Made by a program: the position numbers and the translations under genes | Source of the DNA: Ottowia flava | GTDB lineage: Bacteria > Pseudomonadota > Gammaproteobacteria > Burkholderiales > Burkholderiaceae_C | NCBI RefSeq assembly: GCF_008017535.1 | Contig: NZ_VRUA01000018.1 | Location: 1 to 64,000, forward strand | Direction of reading: 5' to 3' | Length of the DNA stretch: 64,000 nucleotides | Notes under the pieces: generated by a model | What the model was told of the DNA's origin: nothing | The model's input: the letters and a program-made list of their open reading frames with translations, nothing else | Database searches by the model: none | Shown here: positions 62,309 through 64,000 of the stretch, one piece after another | How positions within the stretch are numbered: position 1 is the first letter of the stretch | Layout: each line of letters begins with the position of its first letter

Positions 62309-62752
62309 TCAGCTGGCGTCGCGCACCACCAGCGTGGTGAGCTTGGTGTGTGACAGCACGCTCTGGGTCACGCTGCCCAGCACCAGCTTCTCCAGCCCGC
62401 GGCGACCGTGCGAGCCCATGACGACCAGATCGGCCCCAACCGCTTCCGATGCCTCCAGAATGCCGCGCCACACGGCGTGCGACTCGACCACACGCGTGTC
62501 CACAGGAATCCCTGCTTCAGCCAGACGTGCTGACACCGCGTCGATGGCGGCACTGGCCTCGGCCTTGGCCGCGCTCAGGTACTGATCCTGACCGTAGGCA
62601 AAGTCGGCACCTACCCCGGTGAAGGGATAGGGATCGATCACGTAGATCGCAGTCACGGTGCTGCCGAAGCTCTTGGACAATCCGATCGCCTTGTCGATCG
62701 CGGCCAGCGAAGTCGGCGATCCGTCCACCGGAACCAATATGTGCTTGAACAT
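62309..62752 (-). CDS. universal stress protein (UspA family)
   Basis: 147 residues. It begins MFKHILVPVDGSPTS and has the ATP-binding pattern GSHGRRGLEKLVLGSVTQSVL (G-x2-G-x9-G-S). Usp proteins bind ATP and help survival under stress; the exact role is not known. It is convergent with the arsR-like gene. Confidence 0.93.
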   Translation of the reverse strand: MFKHILVPVDGSPTSLAAIDKAIGLSKSFGSTVTAIYVIDPYPFTGVGADFAYGQDQYLSAAKAEASAAIDAVSARLAEAGIPVDTRVVESHAVWRGILEASEAVGADLVVMGSHGRRGLEKLVLGSVTQSVLSHTKLTTLVVRDAS

Positions 62753-62819
62753 GGTGTTCTCCTCGGTTAGGGTGCAGCCCCCATTGTGACGTCCCGGACC
62801 GATATAGGCTTGATATCCG

Positions 62820-63563
62820 TCAACGGGGTGGGGCCAGAAAACCGCCTCTGCGCAATGTCACGACAAGGGTGTCCCGATGTCCCGGCTGCCCAGGATCGGC
62901 GGACTGAATCGGCGTCGTTTCATGAATCACACGCGTATCGTCCATCAGCAACACCGACCAAGGCTCGGCCAGCGTAAAGCGCTGACCCTGCGGACCATCC
63001 AGCGCGAACACGCGCGTTTCGCCGCCCTTGATCGCCTCGCGGGCCACCAGGAACACCGCCACGAGGTCCACTCCGTCGCGGTGGGCGCCTTCCGGGGTCG
63101 GGCGGCCAATGCCATCGGCCGTGTCGATCCGAAACGCATGGACCTCGGCATACCAAGGCTGCGGGCCGTGCACTTGGTCAGCCACGTGCGCCAGCCAACG
63201 CAGCAGCGCGAGCAAGGCCGGCGCTGCCATGGCCGCTTGGGTCATGGGGGCGAACCAGCGTTCAATGCCGCCGTGCAGCGCGTTGTAGTCCAGGGGCTGC
63301 CAGTGCGCGCGGGCGGGCTGCACCATCACCACCTTCTGTTCGACCACCGCACTGGCATGCCGCCGGTGCCGATAACGTCCGCCATCGCGCAGGTACTCGT
63401 CCGGCGCCAGCGCCTGCCACTCCGCGGACAAGGCCTCCAGTTCCGTCGTGTCGATGCCCGCCAGCTGGCGTACGGCGCCGGCATCGAGCACCGCGTGACC
63501 GTGCCTGCGCAGAGCATCCAGGTAGGCAGCAGGAGCGACAGTGGGAGGTGAAAAAGTGGACAC
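62820..63563 (-). CDS. 2-oxoglutarate-Fe(II) dioxygenase-like protein
   Basis: 247 residues from a GTG start; an ATG at 63599 adds 12 residues and is an alternative. The DSBH iron ligands are seen as GAHRDGVDLV (HxD) and RVIHETTPI (distal His). RDTLVVTLRR near the end supplies the 2OG-binding Arg. The fold matches the 2OG-Fe_Oxy_2 family, which includes amino-acid hydroxylases. The substrate is not known. Confidence 0.82.
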   Translation of the reverse strand: MSTFSPPTVAPAAYLDALRRHGHAVLDAGAVRQLAGIDTTELEALSAEWQALAPDEYLRDGGRYRHRRHASAVVEQKVVMVQPARAHWQPLDYNALHGGIERWFAPMTQAAMAAPALLALLRWLAHVADQVHGPQPWYAEVHAFRIDTADGIGRPTPEGAHRDGVDLVAVFLVAREAIKGGETRVFALDGPQGQRFTLAEPWSVLLMDDTRVIHETTPIQSADPGQPGHRDTLVVTLRRGGFLAPPR

Positions 63564-63729
63564 GGCGAACGCGCAGCAGCAAAGGCGGCCCGCCAGCATA
63601 ACGGCGCACCTTACCCTCGCCAGCATGTCGCTTCCGAAAGCCCATGACACAGGCATGATCTGCATCAATGTGGGGTCCTGTGGCCGGGACTAGGCTCGCC
63701 GAAATCCCCTGCCTGCTTTGGAGACTTCT

Positions 63730-64000
63730 GTGCCTACCCTCACTTGGTCCGACGATCTGCTGCTGGGCGTGGCGGCGATGGATGCGACCCACGTCGAATT
63801 CGTGGAGTTGCTGGCACACACCGAAGCCGCCAGCGACGCGGCTCTGCTCGACCGCTGGCGCCGCCTGATCGCGCACACACAGTGCCATTTCGACAGCGAG
63901 GACAGCTACATGGCGGCCACGCGGTTTGCGGCGTCCAACTGCCACACCACCCAGCACCGCATGGTGCTTGAGGTGATGCGACAGGGCTTGTCCATGGGAG
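63730..64000 (+). CDS. bacteriohemerythrin-like protein, 3'-truncated by window edge
   Basis: The first 90 codons of an oxygen-binding hemerythrin domain; the frame stays open to the end of the window. Motifs: TWSDDLLLGVAAMDATHVEF (first His), HTQCHFDSEDSYM (H-x3-H-x3-E) and HTTQH (H-x3-H), the usual di-iron set. Start is GTG 63730. It could serve as an oxygen or iron sensor or store. Confidence 0.88.
   Translation, partial: MPTLTWSDDLLLGVAAMDATHVEFVELLAHTEAASDAALLDRWRRLIAHTQCHFDSEDSYMAATRFAASNCHTTQHRMVLEVMRQGLSMG

Overview
The window is one continuous, GC-rich stretch of a betaproteobacterial chromosome. The best guess is Burkholderiales, family Comamonadaceae. That inference rests on an IPTL-CTERM surface protein, an arginine-type EF-P beside EarP, a stand-alone RnfB, an intracellular PHB depolymerase, a MarR-EmrAB-NodT operon and a short dispersed repeat of a kind I associate with this family. 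No rRNA, CRISPR array or insertion sequence is visible.

Positions 1 to about 7484 are the right end of an integrated mobile element (prophage or ICE-like). Its tyrosine integrase (6186-7313, minus) lies beside the 3' end of a tRNA-Val gene (7484-7559, minus), which is the probable attachment site. The cargo at its left edge is a diversity-generating retroelement (DGR): two tandem C-type-lectin-like target genes with variable repeats (128-214 and 621-710), an Avd gene, a template repeat (1288-1377) holding eight AAC codons, and a DGR-type reverse transcriptase whose start codon lies inside the template repeat. The RT gene runs by 1-4 bp overlaps into an OB/SSB-like gene, a long ParB-like gene and a small unknown gene, followed 11 bp later by a DUF4406 gene. 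A small unknown gene, an excisionase-like gene and the integrase complete the end.

From 7.5 to 19.7 kb the chromosome is mostly housekeeping: hup, an EamA transporter, pgsA, uvrC, a lower-GC PIN-like gene coupled to earP, efp with its terminator, a LOG-family gene, a FAH-type hydratase, a serine hydrolase with a sterol-desaturase-like partner, and a nitroreductase. From 19.7 to 25.6 kb lies a glycine-rich IPTL-CTERM protein, a small molybdopterin-binding-fold protein and a LuxR-type two-component system. An identical 20-bp perfect palindrome lies upstream of the IPTL gene and again upstream of the response regulator, which suggests a shared regulon.

From 25.6 to 42.3 kb come tatD, an S1C protease, a MoxR/DUF58/VWA cluster, small cysteine-rich and lipoprotein genes, lolCD, a recJ operon, fpr, an MCE/permease lipid-transport operon with no ATPase, and an intracellular PHB depolymerase with a long basic tail. 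From 42.4 to 53.4 kb are rnfB, a MarR-controlled EmrAB-NodT efflux operon with a clear operator, and a korCAB operon for 2-oxoacid oxidation.

From 53.6 to 62.2 kb an ArsR-type repressor gene is divergent from a seven-gene operon: an RND adaptor and pump, a type I sulfide:quinone oxidoreductase, DUF2892, an AhpD-like protein, TolC and another DUF2892. A palindromic operator lies between. The right edge holds a universal stress protein, a 2OG-Fe dioxygenase-like protein and the start of a bacteriohemerythrin.

At least 15 degenerate copies of a roughly 40-bp repeat (core CTGCGCAGRCAGCTATCAAA) are scattered between genes. Several are translated in frame, in earP, lolD, recJ and korC. Starts were chosen by eye from overlaps, Shine-Dalgarno sequences and family length. 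No database or folding program was used.
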